DNA of 64,000 bases, from the NCBI GenBank assembly GCA_014084085.1, contig NPFB01000015.1, positions 202,534 to 266,533 on the forward strand, in the 5' to 3' direction. Shown piece by piece: positions 1-8,939 of the stretch. A model generated the notes under the pieces. That model had not been told where the DNA came from and did no database searches. It saw nothing but the letters and a program-made list of their open reading frames with translations. Both the position numbers and the translations under genes were made by a program. Source of the DNA: Hondaea fermentalgiana (taxonomy: Eukaryota; Sar; Bigyra; Thraustochytrida; Thraustochytriidae). How positions within the stretch are numbered: position 1 is the stretch's first letter; every line of letters begins with the position of its first letter.

Positions 1-53
<53 letters not shown>

Positions 54-54
54 A
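1..54. repeat. (TGAT)n tetranucleotide microsatellite at left edge
   Basis: About thirteen perfect copies of TGAT open the window and decay into ATTAATTTG. The array may extend further left. It lies just past the stop codon of the first minus-strand gene, so it is a 3' flank microsatellite. It does not resemble a telomeric repeat. Confidence 0.95.
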
Positions 55-124
55 ATTTGATTTGTCGATGGGCGACGCACGCCAAGCCGCACAAGCAGAA
101 TGAGGCGATGAAACGCAACGCACG

Positions 125-3100
125 CTACACGTCAAGCACCGAGACGAAGCCAGAAGGTTTGTGCGGGCCCAACACGTACTGCTCGGCGCCAGAGATGCCG
201 TGGGCCACGGCCAATGGAGCGTCCTTGGGGCCCGCGTCGCGAGCATACAGCTCGCAACGCACAAGGCAAACCTCCTGCACGTGCAAGTGCAGATTGTGGT
301 TGCGATCAGCGAGCTCGGTAAGAATGCTGTCGCTCTGTACAACCAGCTCCGGACCAAGACGAGCTCCGTGAGACATGCTGTCGTGGCCATAGCCAACCCC
401 GCTCATGAAAAACGGCTGCACCGGCTCAAAGGTCAGCGTGACGCGGCGACCGTCCTGCAAGACCATAATAATGGTACACGTGCGGAAATGACGCGCCCCA
501 CTCGTCTGGTACTCGAGCGAATGGCCCGCTGCCTCAACCTTGCCATAAGGCGCGTGCTCTGGGCCAAAGGGATCGCCAAAAACGTGAGCGGCGCCATTCT
601 CCACAGACCCGTCATCACGCTGTTGCGAATGGTATGTGAAGCCGCCATTAGGGACATTGATGGGGGTCCAAAACCAGTAAAATTGTGGAGCCTTGTGCGC
701 GATCGGCTGAAGGGCCAAATTCAAGGCATGGCGGACCACAAGGCTGCTCAAGAGCGCGCTGCGCGCTGCGTTCAGAGTCGCCCCCCGGTCCGCGTCAAGA
801 TGTGGGCGGCGGCCCCACGATCGATCGCGCGAGCCCCACCAGTTGCGGACAGGCAGCGTGCGCGATCCATTGAGTTTGATGCTGCCCTCCCACGCCACAA
901 GTTGAGTGAATCGTTCATAGTTGAACTCGCCAATGCCCTGGACCCCGCTATCATACGGAGGCTCCATCGTTGGCTCAAAGCGGGCGCGCATCGTCAGCGA
1001 AACCTCCATCTTGCCCGGGACGATTACCTCCAACTTGGCTTCCTCCAAAGGCTTTACAATGGAAATGCGAATCGGCCCCACAGCACTGTCCACCGTCATT
1101 CGGCCCTTGTGCATCCCCAACAACTCTTCGCGCGGCCACGTATCTGCGCCCAAGTGCCGCGACACACGCAAGTTGTGCTGTTTGCCATCCAAGACGACCG
1201 AAATGGCGGCGTCCATCGCGCCGCGACCGGGATAAAAGCCCAAGGCAACGGCGAAAAAGACCTTGCCGTCCGGACTGTACCCGTTGAGGAACCAGCGATC
1301 GTACGCGTCCCGACGGCCAGCACCTGGGGCAATTTCGTTGCCAGGCTTCAGCGTCAGGAGCATCGATGGCAGAATGTGGCAAAGCGGCTCGTCTTGCGGC
1401 GTCGCCGAACGAATCACCACAGGCGCATCCCCAGGACGGTCTCCAGGCATCGAAATGCCGTCACGATCGCGCGCGAGCATCTTGTCCTCCACATGCCGGT
1501 AGGTCGTCAGCGCGCCGCTCATGACTCTCGGCTTCGTGCTGCGGGAGAGAACATCCGACAAAACTTCGGCAGCGTGCGTGCGCTCCAAAGCGTCGATGAC
1601 CCGTCGCAGCATGGGGTCGTTCCCGTCGCGCGCCATCTCCAGGCCCGTCAAGGCCACCAAGAAGAGACAGAGTCGGTAGTCGCGCCAGCAGTCGTCCGCC
1701 GAGTATGCTTCGAGCGTCTTTTGCCCGTCTTGACCAAGAGCCTTGGCGAGAGCCTTGTGGTACTCTGCCACGAGCATGCGGTCGCACGTGTCGCCCGACT
1801 TCGGCTCTGAAGCCACATCAAGGTTGAGTCCGATGAAGCTAGCGAGATCGATTGCGCCCTTGCCTTTGGAGCTTGCCTGCCAATTGACGCTGAGCCAGCG
1901 GACCTTGAGGCGATCCAGGACATCGTCGAATTTGCGACCTGCATGGCAAGGGCGGTCTGCCTTGGCGCCTTGTACCGCGCCAGGGAAGAGCAAGTTCTCC
2001 GCCTGGCAGTTGGCGTGAATCAGCGTCATGGGTCCCTTGCAGAGCTCCTTTTGAATCACGGGCCAGTGATCCACAAAGCTGCGAAGCGCACGCTGCAACG
2101 GTGCGCTCACCGAAGCTGCAATCTGTGCGTTCTCCATGATTTGCGACAGCGTGCTCCGCATCGAGTACGTGGCGTGCAGAGGGTGGACAAAAGAGCCTTG
2201 CTCAAAGGAAGCATGCCAGCCGAGCGCAAGATCGCGATCCAGTTCGTCCATGCTGCTTCGCCAGTGCACAGCATGAAAGCGCGCGTACCGTGTCGCAAAG
2301 CTGCATGCCTGCTGCCACGAGGCACCTTGGGACGTAGAAAGGCTCTGTAGCGAGCTTGTGTCTTCAAAGAGAAGGCAAAACTCAGACGAGAGCTCGTTGA
2401 AATGTGCCGCAAACGTTCGGGGCGTCTCCACTGAGGGAAGTGGGCCGGCTCCGGAAGTCGCTCGGGGCGCGACCTTGGTGTAAAAGTAGATCTCGCGTTG
2501 CGCTGCGCTTTGGAGCCGCAAACGTAGCTTGGTAGGAAGATGTTCCACGGGTAACTTCATTTCAAACTTTTCCGGCAACGGGCTGCCCTCGGCGTCCGCG
2601 GCGGAATCGGCATATCGGACGGTGAGACGAAGCCTTTCGCACTCTTTTGAGAGAAAGCTCGCGTCGCGAGACGTTGCTTCGGGAGCTCGCCCCGCATCTC
2701 CGACCTGAGTTGCGCTTGCATCCGCGCCGCTGGCGCCTGCCTCGTTCGAACTCACCTCGCATCGGACCACGGAATGGCCGAGTGTCTTGCTCAGCCATTG
2801 CGCGTTGACTTCAGATGCTTTTGTAGGGTATGCGCGTGACGGGAGAGCGAACGTGCCTTGAAGGCGGATCTTGCGCGCCGCTTCCACATACAGAGTACGT
2901 GCAGTCATCCAAAATGAGCGCCAGACCTTGCCAAGAACGCTCCGTGGGTAGGTAAGTCCCCAGACCAAAAGCTGCAGGTGACCCAGGAAAAGAGCCACCA
3001 GGTGAAGACCGGTTCGCTGGCGCCAGCGGCGAGCGAGGCGCAAAAGAAGTCTCTGCAAGGTTGATGTCACAGCCCAAACGGTCGTGGCGAGACCACCTTC

Positions 3101-3715
3101 GCCCGGATGCTCTCGTACGACTTGCTGCTGTGCCATGTAAATGTGACCAGCGAGTCTCCCGCTCATGGTCAGAGCAAGAACGCGGGCACCCATTTTCCAG
3201 GCGGCCAGAGCAAGCAAGGCATCGGTGGCCTGAAGAGCGTGCAGAGCAATTTGCCAGTGCTCTGGGGCCTGTGGGGTCGGGTCATCGAGCCAAAAGAGGT
3301 TGCCCGAGGAGCCCTGCGGGCGCCGCGCTGTCTTGGCGAGCTCTGCAAGTTTACCCATGGCCGCGAGCTTGGCCCGCGCAGCGTGCATCAATTCATTTGC
3401 ATGGGCCGTCACGTACGGTACCTGGGCCTTGATTTTCGCCAGCAGTTCCGTCGCTTCCCGCTGCCACGCTGCCACATCCGACGCTCCCTTGCCCTTATTC
3501 GCCGGCGCGTGAGCTCCCGCCGCCGTCGGCGGCCGCCTCTGCTGCTGCTCTTGCTGCTGCGCCTCCTGCTGCAGCCCCGCCGCCGGCCGCGCCGCGCCGC
3601 GCGCAGCTTCGCCCAGGTTCGCGTTCGCGGTCGCCAGCCCGGGTCTGCGCCGCGGGTCCGCGCGCTCCTCGTCGTACCCGCGCACGACCTCGAAGTCCGT
3701 CTCCTCGTCGCTCAT
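125..3715 (-). CDS. CHK/APH-like pseudokinase fused to DUF7064/7065-like domain (paralogue A)
   Basis: A 1196-residue single-exon protein. The N-terminus is acidic (MSDEETDFEVV) and low-complexity. Residues ~150-290 hold hydrophobic helices that may touch a membrane. A phosphotransferase-like domain of the CHK/aminoglycoside-phosphotransferase type lies at ~370-720. The usual HxD catalytic motif reads H567-A-N569 followed by CQAEN, and the usual metal-binding DWQ reads N611-W-Q, so both key aspartates are Asn. The C-terminal ~450 residues (RRDAYDRWFLNGY, WGSRDRSWG, GGFTYHSQQ) recall the DUF7064/DUF7065 proteins of mycobacteria and other actinobacteria; that assignment is from memory. The start was chosen because the gene at 5390-8704 begins with a matching acidic FEVV segment. 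The inferred state is a catalytically dead kinase domain carrying an intact C-terminal domain. The substrate is unknown. Confidence 0.85.
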   Translation of the reverse strand: MSDEETDFEVVRGYDEERADPRRRPGLATANANLGEAARGAARPAAGLQQEAQQQEQQQRRPPTAAGAHAPANKGKGASDVAAWQREATELLAKIKAQVPYVTAHANELMHAARAKLAAMGKLAELAKTARRPQGSSGNLFWLDDPTPQAPEHWQIALHALQATDALLALAAWKMGARVLALTMSGRLAGHIYMAQQQVVREHPGEGGLATTVWAVTSTLQRLLLRLARRWRQRTGLHLVALFLGHLQLLVWGLTYPRSVLGKVWRSFWMTARTLYVEAARKIRLQGTFALPSRAYPTKASEVNAQWLSKTLGHSVVRCEVSSNEAGASGADASATQVGDAGRAPEATSRDASFLSKECERLRLTVRYADSAADAEGSPLPEKFEMKLPVEHLPTKLRLRLQSAAQREIYFYTKVAPRATSGAGPLPSVETPRTFAAHFNELSSEFCLLFEDTSSLQSLSTSQGASWQQACSFATRYARFHAVHWRSSMDELDRDLALGWHASFEQGSFVHPLHATYSMRSTLSQIMENAQIAASVSAPLQRALRSFVDHWPVIQKELCKGPMTLIHANCQAENLLFPGAVQGAKADRPCHAGRKFDDVLDRLKVRWLSVNWQASSKGKGAIDLASFIGLNLDVASEPKSGDTCDRMLVAEYHKALAKALGQDGQKTLEAYSADDCWRDYRLCLFLVALTGLEMARDGNDPMLRRVIDALERTHAAEVLSDVLSRSTKPRVMSGALTTYRHVEDKMLARDRDGISMPGDRPGDAPVVIRSATPQDEPLCHILPSMLLTLKPGNEIAPGAGRRDAYDRWFLNGYSPDGKVFFAVALGFYPGRGAMDAAISVVLDGKQHNLRVSRHLGADTWPREELLGMHKGRMTVDSAVGPIRISIVKPLEEAKLEVIVPGKMEVSLTMRARFEPTMEPPYDSGVQGIGEFNYERFTQLVAWEGSIKLNGSRTLPVRNWWGSRDRSWGRRPHLDADRGATLNAARSALLSSLVVRHALNLALQPIAHKAPQFYWFWTPINVPNGGFTYHSQQRDDGSVENGAAHVFGDPFGPEHAPYGKVEAAGHSLEYQTSGARHFRTCTIIMVLQDGRRVTLTFEPVQPFFMSGVGYGHDSMSHGARLGPELVVQSDSILTELADRNHNLHLHVQEVCLVRCELYARDAGPKDAPLAVAHGISGAEQYVLGPHKPSGFVSVLDV

Positions 3716-4371
3716 CGCGCGGCCGCGCCTCCGCCTTCGGGGTCTGCCTGCCGCGCGCCCGCTGCGGCGCGCCGGCCTCGAGCAGCCCGCGCTCCAGGAG
3801 GCCCGGAAAGCAAGCAGGCGAAGCAGGCGAGGAGGAAATCTCTTGCCTCCGCTCGCACCCGATGCCCGCTCGCGCCCGCTCGCGCTGCGCGCGCCGCGCG
3901 CGCGGGGCGGGCTCGCGCCGGGCCCGCGGCCTCCGAGCGCGGCGCCGTGCGTGCGGAGCGAGTCGCGCGCGGAGGCGGCGTGGCTGGATGGACGGATGGA
4001 TGGATGTATGTGGTAACCCGCCCGGGTTCTTAAGTGGTTAGCGATACCGGTTTTGCTGCTGGCGGAGCTGTGCTGCTGCCCGGTGGAGGAAAGCGACGCG
4101 GAGGATTCGGACGAGGACTCGGACGAGGATTACGCGGCAGGCTTGGGAAGGAGGGCGACGCGGAGCAGATGGACGTCGTAGAAGATAAGTTGCAAAGGGT
4201 GTAGCTTGCTGGTGTCCTTCAAGCTGCACCTGCTCGGCGGGGTGGTGGTGGTGGTGGTGAAGGTCAGTATAGCAACACTACTTTGGGGGCGGGCAAGGTG
4301 GAATGGAAAGGAGGGAAACGGCGGACGGGTTTGTGGGGCGTCCACTCGAGACCGCAAACGGCTTGGTAGGT

Positions 4372-4386
4372 GGGTGGGTGGGTGGG
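4372..4386 (+). other. G-quadruplex motif, four GGG tracts with single-T loops
   Basis: GGGTGGGTGGGTGGG: four G3 tracts with one-base loops, a pattern known to form very stable parallel quadruplexes. It lies about 660 bp upstream of the minus-strand gene that starts at 3715. Confidence 0.85.
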
Positions 4387-4435
4387 TTTCTTTCCGGCAA
4401 GAGTGGACTGGCGGGAGGCGAGTAGGCCCTTTTCC

Positions 4436-4436
<1 letters not shown>

Positions 4437-4467
<31 letters not shown>
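4437..4467 (+). repeat. (TTG)n microsatellite
   Basis: About ten uninterrupted TTG units, followed directly by GTGGTGGTGG. Located in the putative upstream region of the first paralogue. Confidence 0.9.
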
Positions 4468-4468
<1 letters not shown>

Positions 4469-5389
4469 GTGGTGGTGGTGGTGTTTATCTTATCTTCCTC
4501 TTGGTGGACTACGAGGTAGGGTTCGGATTTGGGTTACTTTGGATTTTTGACTTCTCTCAGCCGCAGGCCTTCTTTCTTTCTTCCTTCCTTCCTTCTCCCA
4601 ATGTCGGGCTCATTTTTGGCCAGGTCATGCTGAGGTCAGGCCGGTCCGAGGATGTGAGACGACGCCGCCTCGGCGCCGCTTGAGCAACGAGCGCACTGGG
4701 CTCTTCGACCGGCTGCGGCTGCGGCTGTGGCTGCGGATGGCCGCCTTCCAGGAACGGAGCCGCCGACGCTCTGTCAGAGATCAAGGCCGCTTGCGCCCTG
4801 GAGACCGACATGCGCGCTATGTTATGCAGCTCCTTTTCATTAGCACCATGTCTTTCTCCGCAGCAGTAGTAGCAAAAAAAAGTAGGTCAGGATACAGAGG
4901 AAAAAGGGAACTTGACTTGAATATGAACCGTCCGCAAGGAGACCGTCAGAGTCGTGACTTGGCGCGGGCGAGCCTTGGACGACGCTTGCGAGCTGCCTTG
5001 CCCGGAGGGAGGATCCGGGCGGGAAACGTTGCTTTTTTACGAGGAGAAGCAAAAGCAAGATTCGCAAGCCTGGCTCGTTCACTCTCGTTTGATTGTGAGA
5101 GCGCAGATGGTTTATACCTTTCCTACCGGGAAAAAAGGTATGTGTGGTGGTATCAATTCAGACAGGCGAGCTTCCGTTTCGACTTGGCTGTCGTTCTTCA
5201 AGAGGCTGATCCCTTCCCTCGCGTTTCTCTCTTTTGTATTCGCAGATTCATTTTTATGCTCACAAAGTCGCGTCGAATGCAAGATTTTTATCTCGTGCTC
5301 AGTTGCAGCTCGAGTTGGCTTTTTCAATAAATGCAACATTTCTTTACTTTCTTTGGATTCTTTCCATCTTGGCCGACATTGGCATAAGC

Positions 5390-8300
5390 TCACGCATCGA
5401 GCGCAGAAACGAAGCCAGAAGGCTTGTGCGGACCAACGACAAGCTGCTCGGCGCCAGAAACGCCATAAGTCACAGCGAGCGGAGCGTCGCTAGGGCCCGC
5501 ATCTCGTGCATAGAGCTCGCAGCGCGCAATAGAGATTTCCTGCACGTGAATATGGAGACCATGAAGACGGTCGGGCATCTCGGACCGGAAAGAGTCGCAC
5601 TGCATGACAAAGTCTTGCGGGTGGCGGACGCCATGAGGCATAGTATCGTGGCTGTACCCAATGCCGCTCATGAAAAAGGGCTGCACCGGCTCAAAGGTCA
5701 CGGTGACGCGGCGACCATCTTGAAGAACCATGATGATGGTGCACGTGCGAAAATGCCGCGTTCCATTGCTTTGGTACTCGAGCGAGTGACCAGCTGCCTC
5801 GACCTTGCCGTACGGCGCGTGCTCCGGGCCAAAAGGGTCGCCAAACACGTGCGCTGCACCATTTTCCACCGTTCCATCCTCCTTTTGCTGCGAGTGATAT
5901 GTGAAGCCGCCATTGGGGACATTGATAGGCGTCCAGAACCAATAGAATTGCGGAATCTTGTGCGCAAATGGAAGCAAGGCCTGGTTTACAAACTCGCGCG
6001 TCGTCCTGTTTGCGAGGAAGGCGTTCCGCTTGACGTTCTTTTCCGGGCCTTGGTCAGCCTGGCCGTGCGGACGGCAACCCCAAGAACGATCGCGTGTGCC
6101 CCACCAGCCGTCCGTGGAGATTTCCGTCTTGCCGTCAACAAGAATCGTGCCTTCCCACTCGACAAGCTGCGTAAAGCGGTCGTACTCGAACATGCCGATG
6201 CCGCGCACGTCGTTCGCATATGGAGGCTCCATCGTCGGCTCGTAGCGACCACGCATCGTGAGTTTGGCCTCGGCCTTGCCCGGCACCCGTACCTCGAGCG
6301 TCGCCGTCTGAAGAGGCTCTTGGATCGTGATGCGAATCGGACCTACATCGCTGTCCAGGACAATCCTCTTTCCGCTGTCAGCGGCCTTTTTCAGATTCGA
6401 GGGCCACTCGTCTTCCGTCAGGTGACGCGAGACGCGTACATTGTGCTGCTTGCCGTCGACGACCACGGAGAACGAGGCATCCATTGTGCCTCGTCCCGGG
6501 TAGACTCCCAGAGCGGCGGCAAAAAAGAACTTGCCCTCGGGGTCATACCCGTTGAGAAACCAGCGGTCATAGACGTCGCGACGGCCAGTTCCCGGCGGAA
6601 TGTCGCTGCCCTCCTTGAGCGACAACGCATACGAGGGGGAAATGTGACCAAGGGGGTCGTCTTGAGGCGTTGCAGAACGCACCACCACAGGAGCATCCGC
6701 CTTGCCCTGGCCAGGCATCGAAATCCCGGCACGGTCCCGCTCGAGCATTTGATCCTCCACATGACGATATGTCGTAAGAGCACCATTCATGCTGCGCGTC
6801 TTCACACGACGCCGGATGAGGTCTTCGAGGACCTCAATCGAGTTGAGACGCTCAATCGCTTGCACACCACGCCGAAGCGTGTACTCGCGCACCGCACGCA
6901 GCCGCTCCGATCCTTCGGATCCAATCGAGTCCGAGTGCAGGATCGTGATTGGAATCAGCAGTGAAAGAAACATGGAGAGCCGGTAGTCGCGCCAGCAGTC
7001 CTCTTCCGTGTATCCGCCGAGCTGCTTCTTGTCTGGCAGCGCCGCGACAAGTGCCTTGTAGTACTCGGAGACGAGAATTCGATCGCACGTGTCACCAGCT
7101 TCCGGGTCCACGTTCAAATCCATGCCAACAAAGTAGGCGAGATCGTAGATACCTTTGCCCTTGGTGCTTGTCTGCCAGTCAACGCTGAGCCAGCGAACAT
7201 TGTTGCGATCATACGAGTCGTCAAACTTGAGACCAGCCCGGCACAACCGGTCTTCCTTTTCGGTCTCCTCTGAAGGCAAGAGAAAGTTTTCCGTGCGTCC
7301 ATCCGCATGAATGAACGTGAGTGGACCTTGCAAAAGTTCATCAAGGACAAGGGGAATATGCTCCACAAAAGTGCGAATCGTGCGCTGTGCCGTGGGAGAA
7401 ATGTACGAAGCATAGCGATCTTCCTTCATGAGACGTGTAAAGAAGTCTCGCGTGTTCTCTTGGTTGGTGGGCGTGTGCACCGCCATCATCCAGTCATACG
7501 TCGCGTGCCATCCGAGCTTGAAGTCGACATCGAGGGCTTCCATGGATGGTCTCCAGTGCAGTGCATGGAAGCGAGCGTAGCGCGTCGCCACACTGCAGGC
7601 GAGCTGCCAGGAGGCACCCAGAAGTTCATTGCCAGACTTGAGCGGGGCAGCATCTGCAAAGAGCAAGCAGAATTCTGTCGTCAGCTGGTTGAATTCTGAA
7701 GCATAGACCACCGGAATCTCGATCATAGGTTCCTTGAGTTTGCGTCGCCACTCGTAAACGCGTGGTGCAATTTTGCTGTAAAAGTCCGTTTCGCGACGAT
7801 AGGTTCCGTTCGGGCGCACCAGGATCTTCAGGGCCGTCGAAGTTGTGGGAAGCTTGGCCACGAAACTGCGCGGAAGCTTTTGTACCGCAGGTGAGTCGGG
7901 GTTTGCAAAGCGAGGGACCAGGCGAACAGCCTCGCCAATGAAGCCACGGGGAATGATGGCCTCGTCCACGGCTTCTTCGTCATCGAGGTCGATATCATCA
8001 AGCGTCTTATTGATTGGCAAGAGACGGACGCTGGCGACCTGTTCGCCCAAAGCCTTAGACAACCACTTGGCGTCAATATCTTCTGCTTTGTATGGGAAGG
8101 ACGCACGCGGAAGGAGCGGTGTTCCCTCGAGGTGGATTTTTCGAATGGCTTCTGCATAGAGGTTTCGAGCCACACCAAAGAGGGTCTTTACCATGAAACC
8201 CAAAAAGGACCGCGGGTGCAACACACCCCACGAGACGACCTGCGCGTGCCCAAGTGAAAGAGCAAGCAAATGCATTGCGCTGCGTTGACGCCAAAATCGC

Positions 8301-8704
8301 GAAAACGCAAAGAGGGTTCCTTGCAACGCGGTAAACCCAGCCCAAATGCCTGCAGGCAGCGCGCCCTCACCGGATTTGCCCTTGGCGAGCACGACCTGCT
8401 GATTCATGTACGCGTGACTGAAGAAGCGTCCGACGGCTGTGAGCGCCAACAGCCGGGTCCCTGCTCTCCACGCTGCGATTGCAAGCAGAATGTCTCCAGC
8501 CTGGAGAGCCTTGACCGTCGTCTTCCAGTGCGCGGGTGGGACGGGCGTTGGATCATCGATCCAAAAGGTGGCTCCAGAAAGGCCTTTGTCCATCGCAGGC
8601 TCGCTGACTGGTACATCAGGCCCGTCTTCGCTCGCTGTGCGGCTGGCCCTGCCGTCTCCGGGCTGCACGACCTCGAAGCCGGATTCCTCGTCGCTCGAGC
8701 CCAT
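5390..8704 (-). CDS. CHK/APH-like kinase fused to DUF7064/7065-like domain (paralogue B)
   Basis: A 1104-residue single-exon protein, clearly paralogous along its length to the gene at 125-3715 and in the same orientation. The ATG at 8704 (MGSSDEESGFEVV) was chosen because the in-frame codon three residues upstream is GTG. The phosphotransferase domain keeps the expected catalytic residues: H466-A-D468 followed by GRTEN, and D509-W-Q with DLAYF about ten residues later. The C-terminal half carries the same segments as the paralogue (DVYDRWFLNGYDPEGKF, WGTRDRSWG, FGDPFGPEHAPYGK). In CHK/APH families the HxD aspartate is the catalytic base and the DWQ aspartate binds metal, so this copy could phosphorylate a small molecule. 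The C-terminal domain resembles bacterial DUF7064/7065 proteins (memory-based), so an old bacterial gene acquisition is possible. The substrate is unknown. Confidence 0.87.
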   Translation of the reverse strand: MGSSDEESGFEVVQPGDGRASRTASEDGPDVPVSEPAMDKGLSGATFWIDDPTPVPPAHWKTTVKALQAGDILLAIAAWRAGTRLLALTAVGRFFSHAYMNQQVVLAKGKSGEGALPAGIWAGFTALQGTLFAFSRFWRQRSAMHLLALSLGHAQVVSWGVLHPRSFLGFMVKTLFGVARNLYAEAIRKIHLEGTPLLPRASFPYKAEDIDAKWLSKALGEQVASVRLLPINKTLDDIDLDDEEAVDEAIIPRGFIGEAVRLVPRFANPDSPAVQKLPRSFVAKLPTTSTALKILVRPNGTYRRETDFYSKIAPRVYEWRRKLKEPMIEIPVVYASEFNQLTTEFCLLFADAAPLKSGNELLGASWQLACSVATRYARFHALHWRPSMEALDVDFKLGWHATYDWMMAVHTPTNQENTRDFFTRLMKEDRYASYISPTAQRTIRTFVEHIPLVLDELLQGPLTFIHADGRTENFLLPSEETEKEDRLCRAGLKFDDSYDRNNVRWLSVDWQTSTKGKGIYDLAYFVGMDLNVDPEAGDTCDRILVSEYYKALVAALPDKKQLGGYTEEDCWRDYRLSMFLSLLIPITILHSDSIGSEGSERLRAVREYTLRRGVQAIERLNSIEVLEDLIRRRVKTRSMNGALTTYRHVEDQMLERDRAGISMPGQGKADAPVVVRSATPQDDPLGHISPSYALSLKEGSDIPPGTGRRDVYDRWFLNGYDPEGKFFFAAALGVYPGRGTMDASFSVVVDGKQHNVRVSRHLTEDEWPSNLKKAADSGKRIVLDSDVGPIRITIQEPLQTATLEVRVPGKAEAKLTMRGRYEPTMEPPYANDVRGIGMFEYDRFTQLVEWEGTILVDGKTEISTDGWWGTRDRSWGCRPHGQADQGPEKNVKRNAFLANRTTREFVNQALLPFAHKIPQFYWFWTPINVPNGGFTYHSQQKEDGTVENGAAHVFGDPFGPEHAPYGKVEAAGHSLEYQSNGTRHFRTCTIIMVLQDGRRVTVTFEPVQPFFMSGIGYSHDTMPHGVRHPQDFVMQCDSFRSEMPDRLHGLHIHVQEISIARCELYARDAGPSDAPLAVTYGVSGAEQLVVGPHKPSGFVSALDA

Positions 8705-8939
8705 TTTGTCCACTTTCTCACTTCTGTGTTTGCTTTACCCGTTTGCTTCTCTGCTTGCCGCGCGATGCAGGTGCAACCTCGACCCCGTGCTCTCGACACG
8801 TGTCTGTTGTAGTGCGTTGAACTTGAACTTGGCTTCTGTTGTGGCCAGGGTTCGGGTTTTGCCGGTCGTCGCTCTGCTCGCCGTTCGTTGTCCTTCCACG
8901 TGTTCTGGGACGGGTCACTGGCTCGGGTCAGCTAGCTTC

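Larger units (their letters stand above)
3716..5389. other. Intergenic region between the two paralogues
   Basis: Holds the 5' flank of the gene at 125-3715 and the 3' flank of the gene at 5390-8704. It is rich in simple repeats: GGT triplets (4240-4259), a perfect G-quadruplex motif (4372-4386) and TTG triplets (4437-4467). No convincing gene; the short frames here have no recognisable domains. Confidence 0.8.

Noticed and set aside
1..54. Possible telomeric repeat at the window edge
   Set aside because: The unit is TGAT, not a TTAGGG-type G-rich unit, and genes continue to the edge. An ordinary microsatellite.
161..1810. 549-codon plus-strand open frame
   Set aside because: It is antisense to the conserved minus-strand phosphotransferase gene and has no domain; biased third codon positions keep it open.
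5234..6964. 576-codon plus-strand open frame
   Set aside because: Antisense to the paralogue at 5390-8704, with no domain. A shadow frame.
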